Shown piece by piece: positions 16,338 to 23,691 of a DNA stretch of 23,691 nucleotides; position 1 is the stretch's first letter, and every line of letters begins with the position of its first letter. A program made the position numbers and the translations under genes. Under the pieces are notes generated by a model that was given only the letters and a program-made list of their open reading frames with translations, searched no databases and was not told the origin of the DNA. Where the stretch lies: contig JAOZOH010000044.1 of assembly GCA_029933365.1 (NCBI GenBank), positions 1 to 23,691 of the forward strand. The letters are read 5' to 3'. This DNA is from Desulfuromusa sp. GTDB taxonomy: Bacteria; Desulfobacterota; Desulfuromonadia; Desulfuromonadales; Geopsychrobacteraceae.

Positions 16338-16429
16338 TCGTCCTACAAGGCTTAGTGGTTTTTCAGGGGTGAAGACATACACAGTGTATGTCGAGATCCT
16401 GAAAAAACGCTGTAACGCCGTAGGGCGGA
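16338..16429. repeat. Long imperfect palindrome (REP-like) after the DUF1329 gene
   Basis: Three nested levels of symmetry. The centre is ACATACAC, A, GTGTATGT (16375-16391), a perfect 8-bp repeat. The middle arms are GTTTTTCAGG (16358-16367) and CCTGAAAAAAC (16398-16408), with a one-base bulge. The outer arms are the segments starting at CGTCCTAC (16340) and ending at GTAGGGCG (16419-16426), which pair imperfectly. The whole could form a stem of about 40 bp in DNA or RNA. It occupies most of the gap 16262-16445, together with the terminator. No coding function is supported. Confidence 0.75.
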
Positions 16430-16445
16430 CTTTTTGCGACACCAA

Positions 16446-17807
16446 TTAGCGACGACCAGCACGACGTAGCGCACCCGGTGAATAATCCTTATCGGTGCGT
16501 TTGATGTCAAAATCGTACATCTTGGCTTCATTATCAAGGCCCAGAGCTAGATAGCGACCGGATTGCAGATCGTAGTGGGTTTCCAACGTGGTCCAGAAGG
16601 TCGGCACTTCGTAGTAGTTGATGGAATGACCTTCAGAGATACGCCAGAGTTGGTCACGGTTGTCATAGTTATCGGCAACCATGATCTGCCAGGAATCTTC
16701 GTCAATATAGAAGACCCGTTTTTTGTACAGGTGGCGAGCGCCTTCACGCAAAGTTCCTTCAACAACCCAGACGCGATGCAGTTCGTAACGCAGGTATTCC
16801 GGATTGAGGTGCAGTGGGGTCAGAATATCTTTGTACTTGAGTTTGTCACTGTGCAGCAGGTAGTTGTTGTAAGGGATATACATCTCTTTTTTGCCGACCA
16901 GTTTCCAATCATAGCGGTCAGGGGCACCATTAAACATATCGAATTGGTCAGATGTCCGCAAACTATCAGAAGCGGTTCCCGGATTATCATAAGCGACGTT
17001 TGGAGCTCGGCGAACCCGACGTTGACCAGGGTTATAAACCCAAGCAGCACGTGGTTCTGTGACTTGATTCATAGTTTCGTGAACCAGCAGAACGTTTCCA
17101 GCCAAACGTGCCGGGGCAGTGACTTCTTGCCGGAGGAAAAGGATACGGTTTTTCAATTGCTCTTCGGTCATACCCTCATGTGCGTAGATAAGGCTCATCT
17201 CATCTTCAAACTTGACCAGAGTATAGCCACCACCACGGGTCATTGGAGCCTGGGCTATATGACGCGCAACAGCATCACCACGATAACGGAGCATATGGTT
17301 CCAGAGAACTTCGATGCCACTTTTAGGAATTGGGAAAGGAATGCCGTTGACAGTGCCAACAACGCCATCACCACCATTGATCAGTTCTGCGGTCTGGGAC
17401 ACTTTTTTAGTCATGTCGTAAATACGTTGCGGCGAGGAGGCACTGCGATGAGTTGGATAGACGTTCATTTTGAAGCTGTCATAGGTTTTTAACAGTGTCT
17501 GATGCCCAACTGTCAACTTGTCTTTATATTGATCCATGTTGGCAGCAGTAATCGTTACCAGAACTTTATCCGCGGCATAGGGGTCAGGATGGTGTATCCC
17601 CTTCGTATACCCTGCAGGAAGAGTAGTAATTCCTCCATCCCAAGCTGGGATGGTGCCATCAGAATTGCCAGTTTTTTCGGCGCCAACTGGAGTCAGATCT
17701 TTGCCTAAGCGGGCAGCTTCATCCGCAGAAATAGCGGAAAAAGATTGACCGGCCAGACCTGCAACCAATAGTAGGGCAAATGCCCAAGTTAATGCATTTT
17801 TCAGCAT
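16446..17807 (-). CDS. DUF1329 family periplasmic protein
   Basis: A 453-residue exported protein. Residues 1-25 form a clear signal peptide (LTWAFALLLVAGLAGQSFSA) with no lipobox cysteine. The mature part starts ISADEAARLGKDLTPVGAEKTGNSDGTIPAWDGG, the typical opening of DUF1329 proteins, and contains YDMTKKVSQTAELINGGDGVVG and HRVWVVEGTLR further on. The family is predicted to share a LolA/LolB-like fold, suggesting binding of lipid acyl chains in the periplasm; this is family-level knowledge, not shown here. AGGGAG lies 8 bp before the ATG. It starts 17 bp after the DUF1302 stop, so the two are cotranscribed, as is usual for this pair. It ends in a repeat and terminator region. Confidence 0.85.
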   Translation of the reverse strand: MLKNALTWAFALLLVAGLAGQSFSAISADEAARLGKDLTPVGAEKTGNSDGTIPAWDGGITTLPAGYTKGIHHPDPYAADKVLVTITAANMDQYKDKLTVGHQTLLKTYDSFKMNVYPTHRSASSPQRIYDMTKKVSQTAELINGGDGVVGTVNGIPFPIPKSGIEVLWNHMLRYRGDAVARHIAQAPMTRGGGYTLVKFEDEMSLIYAHEGMTEEQLKNRILFLRQEVTAPARLAGNVLLVHETMNQVTEPRAAWVYNPGQRRVRRAPNVAYDNPGTASDSLRTSDQFDMFNGAPDRYDWKLVGKKEMYIPYNNYLLHSDKLKYKDILTPLHLNPEYLRYELHRVWVVEGTLREGARHLYKKRVFYIDEDSWQIMVADNYDNRDQLWRISEGHSINYYEVPTFWTTLETHYDLQSGRYLALGLDNEAKMYDFDIKRTDKDYSPGALRRAGRR

Positions 17808-17824
17808 AGTATTAGCTCCCTATA

Positions 17825-19693
17825 TTAGAATGAATATTTGATGTTAAAGGCCACAAAATCACGATCATTGACCAAATTATAACGACCAGCACCGAAGAAA
17901 TCTGTGTAGCTTAAATCGGCAGTCCATTGATTAAGGTAGTTAGCCCCAAGGCCTAAGGTCACGGCCCGGCGATCTTCGACAAAGTTTCCACCTGGACCAG
18001 GGGAATTGCCACTGACATCATGCTTCCAGGCAACCCGTGGAGATAGAGTTACAGCACCGATAGCATTGTTAAAATCGAGCTTGGCGATCATACGGTAGCC
18101 CCAAGAATCGGCATCAGCAAAAGCATCAGCAGGTTCAATTGGTTTAGTCACAAGATATGGGTTCATCCCACTGGCATTATGGGCAACATCACCCAACGGG
18201 AGTCCTAGGTCGGTTATCGTATCATTACCGCCAACGTAGGTTGCTGGACCATTAAAGCGCAACTCGTCCTTGCTGGGCATACTGTGAACGTGAGTCAGGC
18301 CAATTTCACCAACAAGAACAAACTGATCAGCGCCAAAGGTTGGACCGAAAACCTTGGTTGCTGTCATTTGAACCTGACTGACATCCATCTCCCTGTAGCC
18401 ATGGACTGTTTCTTCAAATCCATACGCACCCAATTGGCTTTTGGAAAAAACTTCCACAGGACCGTAGCCGAGATAAGGATCAACTGGCGAATAGGTTGCG
18501 TACAGAAGCTCGATATCATCAACCTGAAGCGGCATATCCTGACGGTAAGACCACTCCCCTTGCAAAGCAATTCCAGTACCAGTCAGCAGGGTGTTGAAAC
18601 TAACTCCATACAACTTGATATCTTCCGGGTACTCAGTAAAATAATTCGCCGAAGCAGCATAGTCGCCACCAACAAGACCCGCAAAAGTACCGGTATTTGC
18701 ACTGATAATCGGTACGCGGCTGTGGTAATTCATAAAGTAGAAACCAAATTCAGTGTCGTTCAGATTTGGAGCATAGACCCTCATTGCCAAGCCATACTGG
18801 CCATCGTCGTCAGCTTCAACGGTCGAGGCACGAGGAACAGCAGGACCGAGACTAGCAGCCATCGAGCCCCCGGAACCGATCTCTGTACTGTCTGGAACCT
18901 CGCCCCAGCCCATCATGAGTTTATCACCACCCTCACCAACAAAATCGTTGGTGCTCCAATAGGAACCGGGTGGATCAATGGCAGTTTCTTCCCATTCGTA
19001 CTGATAGAATGCCTCAAAACTGATATTGTCAGTCGGTGAGATTGACGCTGAAACAATACCAACAGGAATCAATGCTTCTTTCAATTCAGCACCGGGAACC
19101 CGATACTTACTGGCATCAATCGGATTGATTGCATTGATACTGTTCTGAATAAAGGTACTTTCACCCCAACTAATGACCTGGTTACCAGCACGGATTTGAG
19201 CCGGCATACTACCAACATTAAAATCATAGGTAATATAGGCATCGAGAAGTTCAACATCCGTACCTACCATATCCAGAGCATCATCACTTAAGGGTGTTCT
19301 TGCGCGATCACCATCGTTGTTTTCAAAATCGTAAAAAGCGGAGCCACGAACAAAAATACCAAAATTCTTGTACTGCAGAGCAACTTCACTGGTAATTTTT
19401 GCAGTATTACTAATTAGATCACCCTTGTCATAATTGAGGTTGCCATCATCTCCATTGACAGAAAAAGCATTGCCGCCATTACTAAGACCAACAACGTCGG
19501 GATCCTGATCATCCATCCGCCAAGCGAGGCCATACGAAAGCGTCGTATCCAGACTTCCTGTCAGATCGCCAGATCCAAACTGAAAAGCAAAAGCCGGTGT
19601 AGTAAAGGTGGCAGCCAATACTAGAGCCAGCAGGGTCAGACAAGTGCGTCGCGCACTTAATCCAGCAAGGTTTCTCCTCATTTTGATCTTCAT
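17825..19693 (-). CDS. DUF1302 family outer-membrane beta-barrel protein
   Basis: A 622-residue exported protein. The basic start (MKIKMRRNLAGLSARR) and hydrophobic core end at TPAFA near residue 36, a good signal peptidase I site. The mature sequence alternates polar and aromatic residues in short strands and ends in AFNIKYSF, with the terminal Phe expected of an outer-membrane barrel. Landmarks such as FQFGSGDLTGSLDTTLSYGLAWR and IRAGNQVISWGEST match the DUF1302 family as I know it. It probably forms a channel or receptor for a hydrophobic compound, working with the DUF1329 protein encoded 17 bp downstream. GGAGGACAC precedes the ATG. It is the first gene of the minus-strand run. Neither substrate nor direction of transport can be read from the sequence. 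Confidence 0.85.
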   Translation of the reverse strand: MKIKMRRNLAGLSARRTCLTLLALVLAATFTTPAFAFQFGSGDLTGSLDTTLSYGLAWRMDDQDPDVVGLSNGGNAFSVNGDDGNLNYDKGDLISNTAKITSEVALQYKNFGIFVRGSAFYDFENNDGDRARTPLSDDALDMVGTDVELLDAYITYDFNVGSMPAQIRAGNQVISWGESTFIQNSINAINPIDASKYRVPGAELKEALIPVGIVSASISPTDNISFEAFYQYEWEETAIDPPGSYWSTNDFVGEGGDKLMMGWGEVPDSTEIGSGGSMAASLGPAVPRASTVEADDDGQYGLAMRVYAPNLNDTEFGFYFMNYHSRVPIISANTGTFAGLVGGDYAASANYFTEYPEDIKLYGVSFNTLLTGTGIALQGEWSYRQDMPLQVDDIELLYATYSPVDPYLGYGPVEVFSKSQLGAYGFEETVHGYREMDVSQVQMTATKVFGPTFGADQFVLVGEIGLTHVHSMPSKDELRFNGPATYVGGNDTITDLGLPLGDVAHNASGMNPYLVTKPIEPADAFADADSWGYRMIAKLDFNNAIGAVTLSPRVAWKHDVSGNSPGPGGNFVEDRRAVTLGLGANYLNQWTADLSYTDFFGAGRYNLVNDRDFVAFNIKYSF

Positions 19694-19785
19694 GTGTCCT
19701 CCTTGGAGCGCTTAGAATTTATCAACAACAATCCACAAACAATACAAAAGAACGATATTTCACATTTAAATCAAGCAAGGTTGAT

Positions 19786-19802
19786 ATTCATTAAACATGA
19801 AT
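19786..19802. promoter_or_regulatory. Inverted repeat upstream of the DUF1302 gene
   Basis: ATTCAT, 5 bp, ATGAAT, a perfect 6-bp repeat 93 bp before the DUF1302 start. It could be an operator site, but it is AT-rich and short enough to arise by chance. Confidence 0.3.
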
Positions 19803-19958
19803 CACCGTTTGAAGAAGTGAAGGTTACTTGCTAATACTAGCTCTGACTTACCTTGTTCGCAAGAATAAAAAGGTGTTTTGTCAGTCCAAAAAAACTTTTA
19901 TCCATATGGTTTATAGAGAATCAAGCGTATTAAAGAGGTCTTTACACCACTTGAACTA

Positions 19959-19987
19959 TCTTTACCGTACCTTAACGGAAAGGTCAA
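19959..19987 (-). promoter_or_regulatory. Candidate promoter/operator upstream of the DUF1302 gene
   Basis: On the minus strand, TTGACC (19987-19982) is followed 17 bp later by a weak -10, TAAAGA. From the -35 box on, 16 of 22 positions match the acyl-CoA synthetase promoter (TTGACCT, then CGT, AA, GTA and G at the same spacing). An imperfect inverted repeat (CTTTACCGT with ACGGAAAG, 19960-19982) overlaps it. A start here would give a leader of about 260 nt. The rest of the 480-bp gap 19694-20173 holds a short AT-rich open frame with no family features and the hemL promoter. Confidence 0.45.
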
Positions 19988-20081
19988 TTATGTTTTATAA
20001 CGATGTTAGAACTCTATGGTGAGGGCATTGGCCGAAAGCTCGAGGGCGGATTTTTTGCCTCTTGATACTAGATTCTTTTTT

Positions 20082-20110
20082 TTGCGATCCCAGCATCTAT
20101 GATATACAAT
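20082..20110 (+). promoter_or_regulatory. Probable hemL promoter
   Basis: TTGCGA (20082-20087) and TACAAT (20105-20110) are separated by 17 bp. The -10 box has one mismatch from consensus and the -35 box two. Transcription would start near 20117, about 57 nt before the hemL ATG. Confidence 0.5.
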
Positions 20111-20173
20111 TCAATAAATTATCGTAGCGATTGATATTTCTTTTACCTGTTCTTTCAAGAGTTAGAGGTCAGC

Positions 20174-21457
20174 ATGGATCACACAAAATCAGAAAAATTG
20201 TTCACTAAGGCTAAAGCTATTATCCCTGGTGGGGTTAACAGCCCGGTACGAGCGTTCAAATCGGCGGGGTGTAACCCGATCTTTATCGAGAGAGCTGCCG
20301 GCAGTAAAATTTATGATGTTGATGGCAATGAATATATTGATTATGTCGGTTCCTGGGGGCCGATGATTCTGGGTCACTGTCATCTCAAAGTGGTTGAGGC
20401 TATTCAGGCAGCTGCTGCCAGTGGCGCTTCATTTGGTGCCCCGACCGCTCTGGAAACAGAGCTTGCTGAACTGGTTAATCAAGCCTATCCAAATATTGAA
20501 AAGGTACGAATGGTCTCTTCGGGAACTGAGGCAGCTATGAGTGCAATCCGGTTGGCTCGTGGTTTTACCGGACGGGATAAAATTCTCAAGTTTGATGGCT
20601 GTTATCATGGCCACGCTGATTCCCTGCTGGTTAAGGCAGGGAGCGGTCTGGCAACCTTTGGCGTGCCGACATCACCGGGCGTCCCGGCCGATTTTGCCAA
20701 GTACACTTTAACAGCAACCTACAATGATCTGGTGGATGTTAAAGAAATTGTTGCCGCCAACAAAGGAGAAATTGCCTGTATCATCCTTGAAGCAATTGCC
20801 GGAAATATGGGCTGTGTGCCACCGGTTGCAGGTTTCCTGCAAGGCCTGCGTGAACTTTGCACAGCAGAAGGAATTCTTCTGATTATTGATGAAGTGATGA
20901 CTGGATTCCGAGTCGCTTATGGTGGGGCGCAAGAGCGTTATGGCGTGCGTGGTGATCTGGTTTGTCTCGGCAAAATTATTGGTGGCGGCTTGCCCGTCGG
21001 TGCTTTTGGTGGCAAAAGTGAAATTATGGAGTCCCTTTCTCCAGAAGGGGGCATCTACCAGGCGGGAACTCTTTCGGGGAATCCTCTGGCAATGAGTGCT
21101 GGAATTGCAACATTGAAACTTATTCAGGAAGAGGGCTTTTATCAACAGCTGGAAGAAAAAAGTGCTTATTTGGAGAAAGGGGTACAACAGGTCGCAGAAA
21201 GCAGCTCAGTTGCAACCTGCTGGCAGCGGGTTGGCGGGATGTTCTGTACCTATTTCCAAAAAGGCCCAGTCAATAATTTTGATGATGCATTAAAGAGTGA
21301 TACGGAAGCGTTTGGGCGCTATTTCCGCAGTATGCTCGATCAGGGGATCAATTTGGCTCCGGCGCAGTATGAAGCCGGGTTTATGAGTATTGCCCATTCG
21401 CAGGAAGATCTGGATAAGACCATTGCAGCGGTAGAACAAGCTTTGACTGCCGTTTAA
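20174..21457 (+). CDS. hemL: Glutamate-1-semialdehyde 2,1-aminomutase
   Basis: A 427-residue PLP enzyme converting glutamate-1-semialdehyde to 5-aminolevulinate in the C5 haem pathway. The start [23 protein letters not shown], the [16 protein letters not shown] segment near 115-130, [10 protein letters not shown] near 237-246, and the PLP lysine Lys267 in [17 protein letters not shown] are all typical. The length is standard for the family. AGAGG lies just upstream of the ATG. It is monocistronic here: it diverges from the lipid cluster and converges on mltG. A haem pathway gene fits an organism with multihaem cytochromes, but it is a housekeeping gene and need not be linked to them. Confidence 0.97.
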   Translation: MDHTKSEKLFTKAKAIIPGGVNSPVRAFKSAGCNPIFIERAAGSKIYDVDGNEYIDYVGSWGPMILGHCHLKVVEAIQAAAASGASFGAPTALETELAELVNQAYPNIEKVRMVSSGTEAAMSAIRLARGFTGRDKILKFDGCYHGHADSLLVKAGSGLATFGVPTSPGVPADFAKYTLTATYNDLVDVKEIVAANKGEIACIILEAIAGNMGCVPPVAGFLQGLRELCTAEGILLIIDEVMTGFRVAYGGAQERYGVRGDLVCLGKIIGGGLPVGAFGGKSEIMESLSPEGGIYQAGTLSGNPLAMSAGIATLKLIQEEGFYQQLEEKSAYLEKGVQQVAESSSVATCWQRVGGMFCTYFQKGPVNNFDDALKSDTEAFGRYFRSMLDQGINLAPAQYEAGFMSIAHSQEDLDKTIAAVEQALTAV

Positions 21458-21478
21458 GTTTGATTTTCCCCGTTTTCC

Positions 21479-21590
21479 CTCCCCCAGCCCCTCCCATAAA
21501 GGGAGGGGAGCAAAATCATAACAGACAGAATAACCCACAAAACTAATTTTCTCCCTCTCCCCATTGTGGGAGAGGGTTGGGGAGAGGGGG
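21479..21590. repeat. Two GC-rich hairpins between hemL and mltG
   Basis: CCCCTCCC (21488-21495), loop ATAAA, GGGAGGGG (21501-21508) is a perfect 8-bp hairpin. CCCTCTCCC (21553-21561), loop CATTGT, GGGAGAGGG (21568-21576) is a perfect 9-bp hairpin. They resemble the end hairpins of the foldback elements elsewhere in the window, but the internal blocks (CGTTACA, CATCCG-CCTGCG) are missing. They lie between converging genes and could act as a bidirectional transcription barrier. The first hairpin is followed on the minus strand by T-rich sequence only after its own loop side, so classical termination is uncertain. Confidence 0.65.
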
Positions 21591-21602
21591 GGTGCGGTAT
21601 TT

Positions 21603-22613
21603 CTATTTCTTCCGGTTCCTTCGCCGTTGTGCCAGATACTCTTTCACTGCGGCATTATGTTCCCTCAACGTCTTAGAAAATCGATGGCCTCCGTCTCCCG
21701 TGGCAACAAAATAAAGATATTTTGTCTGTGCCGGGTTCACAGCCGCTTTAAGGGCAGCAAGTCCAGGACTGGCAATCGGGCCTGGCGGAAGCCCTCTGGT
21801 CAAATAGGTGTTGTAAGGCGATGGTGTTTCGAGGTGTTTCCGAGTGAGGTTACCGTCAAAATCCTTAATTCCGTAAATCACAGTAGGATCGGTTTGTAAC
21901 GGGATATTCCGTTTAAGGCGATTGTGAAAGACCGATGAGATCAATGGCATCTCCGCAACGATTCCAGTTTCTTTTTCAATGATCGATGCCAGAGTCAACC
22001 ATTGATGCCAGGTCAAGCCCTGCTTTTCTACTTCTTTCTTCAGTTTGGAATCAACATGGTTGCGGAGCTGGTCAACCATCATTTTTAATAACGCTTTTTC
22101 ATTGATTCCGGGGGCAAACAGATAAGTTTCCGGGAACAGATAACCTTCCAGACTGTTGGCCTCAATTTTCAAAGAACGAATAAAGTCTGTGTCGTAGGAC
22201 AGTTCCAGTAGTCTTTCCTGTTGCCCGAACCCCTCTTCTGCTGTCCTTGCAATAATCTGTTGCAGAGTGAAGCCCTCAGGGATAGTCAAACTGACTTTTT
22301 CGACATCACCTTGAATCAGGCGATCAAGAATCTCTCTGGGGGTCGCTGGATCACTGAATTGATAATTGCCCGCCTGAACCTTCCCTCCCTGTTGGTTCCA
22401 GCGAGCTAACAATTTAACTGCCAGCGCACTGCGAACAACACCAGTTTTCTGTAGCTCTGTAGCAATTTGATTCAACCCGCTACCAGGTTCGATTTGAAGT
22501 TGGACAGATTTTGTCGGAGTTTGAGGGGTGAAAAACAGGGCATAGAAAATAAAAGCGATGACGGGAACAAGGAGAATCGTCAGGCTAACAAACCACAAAA
22601 GATATTTACGCAT
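21603..22613 (-). CDS. mltG: Endolytic murein transglycosylase
   Basis: A 336-residue YceG-family protein cutting nascent glycan strands in the periplasm, thought to set peptidoglycan chain length. A single N-terminal membrane anchor (about residues 4-28) precedes a LysM-like region (about 38-105, ending GDVEKVSLTIPEG). The catalytic domain contains LASIIEKETG (residues 208-217), whose glutamates include the catalytic one, followed by SSVFHNRL and LQTDPTVIYGI. The C-terminal YLYFVATGDGGHRFSKTLREH is also typical. The length is normal for the family. It starts 6 bp after the plsY stop and probably shares its transcript. Confidence 0.95.
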   Translation of the reverse strand: MRKYLLWFVSLTILLVPVIAFIFYALFFTPQTPTKSVQLQIEPGSGLNQIATELQKTGVVRSALAVKLLARWNQQGGKVQAGNYQFSDPATPREILDRLIQGDVEKVSLTIPEGFTLQQIIARTAEEGFGQQERLLELSYDTDFIRSLKIEANSLEGYLFPETYLFAPGINEKALLKMMVDQLRNHVDSKLKKEVEKQGLTWHQWLTLASIIEKETGIVAEMPLISSVFHNRLKRNIPLQTDPTVIYGIKDFDGNLTRKHLETPSPYNTYLTRGLPPGPIASPGLAALKAAVNPAQTKYLYFVATGDGGHRFSKTLREHNAAVKEYLAQRRRNRKK

Positions 22614-22619
22614 GGCTTT

Positions 22620-23207
22620 TTAAACCTTGAATTTGTTTTCGGTTCCACCACGCAACCGTTCAATATTTGCTCGATGCTTCCAAATAACAATGACAGCAAT
22701 CACCAGCGTTGCTATAAACAGCGCAAAAGAATTTTCGAATAAAAGAACCAGCAACGGAATGGCAGCTGCAGCCGAGATCGATGCAAGTGAGATGTAGCGC
22801 CATTTCCAAAGAATCAAAATAAAAACAGCCAAGACACAGAGGACCGAAAGAGGGGATAAAACCAGAAAAATTCCCAGCGCGGTGGCAACTCCCTTGCCCC
22901 CTTTAAACCCTAGATAAACCGGATAGCAATGCCCGATGAATGCCGCCAGGGCAACCAGTGCAATGCCACTTTCGGTCAGATGGAAGCCCTGTTGCGCAAT
23001 CAGCAGGGGGATAACCCCTTTCAGACAATCACCAACCAGAGTGATAATTCCAAGTTTGCGTCCTGCAACCCGGTAAACATTGGTGGCTCCAATGTTGCCG
23101 CTTCCCGCACTGCGGATATCTTCTCCACTCACAAGGCGAGTTAAAATCACCCCGGTGGGAATTGCACCGATCAGGTATGCGGCAAATATCAGTAAATAGA
23201 GAGTCAT
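22620..23207 (-). CDS. plsY: Acyl-phosphate:glycerol-3-phosphate acyltransferase
   Basis: A 195-residue polytopic inner-membrane enzyme that transfers an acyl group from acyl-phosphate to glycerol-3-phosphate, the first step of phospholipid synthesis. The three family motifs are visible: SAGSGNIGATNVYRVAGRKLG (first 20 or so residues after about 34), LGFKGGKGVATALG near 98-111, and the C-terminal HRANIERLRGGTENKF. About five hydrophobic segments account for the rest. The start is 4 bp after the iscU-like stop, so translation is probably coupled. It uses acyl-phosphate, not acyl-CoA, so it is not directly part of the beta-oxidation cluster. Confidence 0.96.
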   Translation of the reverse strand: MTLYLLIFAAYLIGAIPTGVILTRLVSGEDIRSAGSGNIGATNVYRVAGRKLGIITLVGDCLKGVIPLLIAQQGFHLTESGIALVALAAFIGHCYPVYLGFKGGKGVATALGIFLVLSPLSVLCVLAVFILILWKWRYISLASISAAAAIPLLVLLFENSFALFIATLVIAVIVIWKHRANIERLRGGTENKFKV

Positions 23208-23211
23208 AAGA

Positions 23212-23589
23212 TTAGGCTTTTTTCAGAGCAGACTTGCGATATTCGTTGATTGCTCCCCGTAATGCACTAGCGGCAAGATTTGAGCAATGGTGCTTTTCTG
23301 CTGGCAATCCACCCAGTGCCTTTGCAATAGAATCATCGGTGATTTTCAATGCTTCATTGAGGGTTTTCCCCATCGCCATTTCGCTGGCAATAGAAGAGGT
23401 TGCGGTCGCAGCAGCACAACCGTAAATCTTGTATTTGACATCGACAATCTTCTCTTTTTTGATTTTCAATGATAACAGCAGGGTATCACCACAATCGGGA
23501 TCACCAACCTGGATGATCACAGAAGGTTCCTCGATGATTCCAATATTGCGTGGATTCTTGAAATGATCCATGACTTTTTCAGTGTACAA
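23212..23589 (-). CDS. iscU: IscU/NifU N-terminal-type Fe-S cluster scaffold
   Basis: A 125-residue scaffold on which [2Fe-2S] and [4Fe-4S] clusters are assembled in the cytoplasm. The three ligand cysteines are present: Cys33 in GDPDCGD, Cys58 in YGCAAA and Cys102 in KHHCSNLAA, with Asp35 also conserved. The LPPxK chaperone-binding motif of E. coli IscU is altered here to LPAEK. The TTG at 23589 is preferred over the ATG at 23571. GAGGAAG lies 7-8 bp upstream of the TTG, and the resulting N-terminus, MYTEKVMDHFKNPRN, matches the family from its first residues. A cysteine desulfurase gene usually precedes it, but only about 100 bp upstream remain in the window. Confidence 0.93.
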   Translation of the reverse strand: MYTEKVMDHFKNPRNIGIIEEPSVIIQVGDPDCGDTLLLSLKIKKEKIVDVKYKIYGCAAATATSSIASEMAMGKTLNEALKITDDSIAKALGGLPAEKHHCSNLAASALRGAINEYRKSALKKA

Positions 23590-23691
23590 GGTTCGCTTCC
23601 TCTTCTTTTTTCAATTTGCGTTGGACTTGATAGGGTTTCAAACTCGACCAGTGTACTGCTGCTGAATCTGGAGAGCAAATGTAAATTTCCA

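Noticed and set aside
16352..16537. Minus-strand open frame of 61 codons across the nested palindrome
   Set aside because: It is created by the palindrome and the end of the DUF1329 gene, and has no coding features of its own.
16563..17492. Long plus-strand open frame (309 codons) opposite the DUF1329 gene
   Set aside because: It is an antisense shadow: the minus strand encodes a clear signal peptide and family motifs in the same DNA, while this frame shows no recognisable domain.
18284..19039. Plus-strand open frame of 251 codons opposite the DUF1302 gene
   Set aside because: It lies wholly inside the barrel gene and has no domain or ribosome site; it is a shadow frame.
19828..20022. Plus-strand open frame of 64 codons between the DUF1302 gene and hemL
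   Set aside because: The composition is low in typical coding signals, there is no ribosome site or family likeness, and it crosses the candidate minus-strand promoter.
23579..23689. Possible 3' end of a minus-strand gene just upstream of the iscU-like gene, with stop overlapping the TTG start
   Set aside because: The frame is open, but at least one other frame is too, and the 36 residues do not match the C-terminus of a cysteine desulfurase or any family I know. Too short to call.

Overview
The window looks like a chromosomal segment of an anaerobic or facultative deltaproteobacterium, probably Desulfuromonadales-like (Desulfobacterota). This is inferred from the mix of a HAO-like multihaem cytochrome, a BaiCD/FadH-type flavoenzyme, a 2[4Fe-4S] ferredoxin, complete beta-oxidation genes and a three-cysteine IscU scaffold. 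No rRNA, tRNA, CRISPR array, phage or transposase gene was found. Layout: at the left edge (3-416, +) is the C-terminal end of an octahaem hydroxylamine-oxidoreductase-like cytochrome, closed by a clear intrinsic terminator. A small secreted protein of unknown function (505-840, +) follows. From 19693 down to 851 every gene lies on the minus strand and nearly all concern fatty-acid or lipid use. In transcription order they are: DUF1302 outer-membrane barrel, DUF1329 periplasmic protein, YCF48/Asp-box repeat protein, RND/MMPL transporter, long-chain acyl-CoA synthetase, FadN-type fused hydroxyacyl-CoA dehydrogenase/hydratase, thiolase, acyl-CoA dehydrogenase, MBL-fold hydrolase, FadH-like dienoyl/enoyl-CoA reductase, ECI2-like delta3,delta2-enoyl-CoA isomerase and a ferredoxin. 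The run is broken by repeat-rich gaps at 4825-5176, 12457-12805, 15143-15278 and 16262-16445, so it is probably several transcription units acting as one regulon. Right of it, divergently transcribed, is hemL (20174-21457, +). It converges on a housekeeping minus-strand set, iscU-like, plsY and mltG (23589 to 21603). How the genes fit together: the envelope module (barrel, periplasmic DUF1329, Asp-box protein, RND pump) probably moves or processes a hydrophobic compound. The synthetase then activates the acid and fadN-fadA-fadE run the beta-oxidation spiral, in the same order as the Bacillus subtilis fadNAE operon. The isomerase and FadH-like reductase deal with unsaturated chains. No etfAB or ETF:quinone oxidoreductase is present, so acyl-CoA dehydrogenase electrons must leave through genes elsewhere. 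Regulation: the promoter upstream of the acyl-CoA synthetase and a candidate promoter upstream of the DUF1302 gene share a palindromic -35/spacer motif (TTGACCT, 3 nt, CGT, 1 nt, AA, 1 nt, GTA). A perfect inverted repeat TTACGT-TT-ACGTAA lies just before the synthetase start. Both resemble the LiuR-type (MerR family) operator reported for acyl-CoA catabolism in other proteobacteria. The other notable structure is a family of roughly 134-bp foldback (REP/MITE-like) elements placed at unit boundaries inside the lipid cluster.
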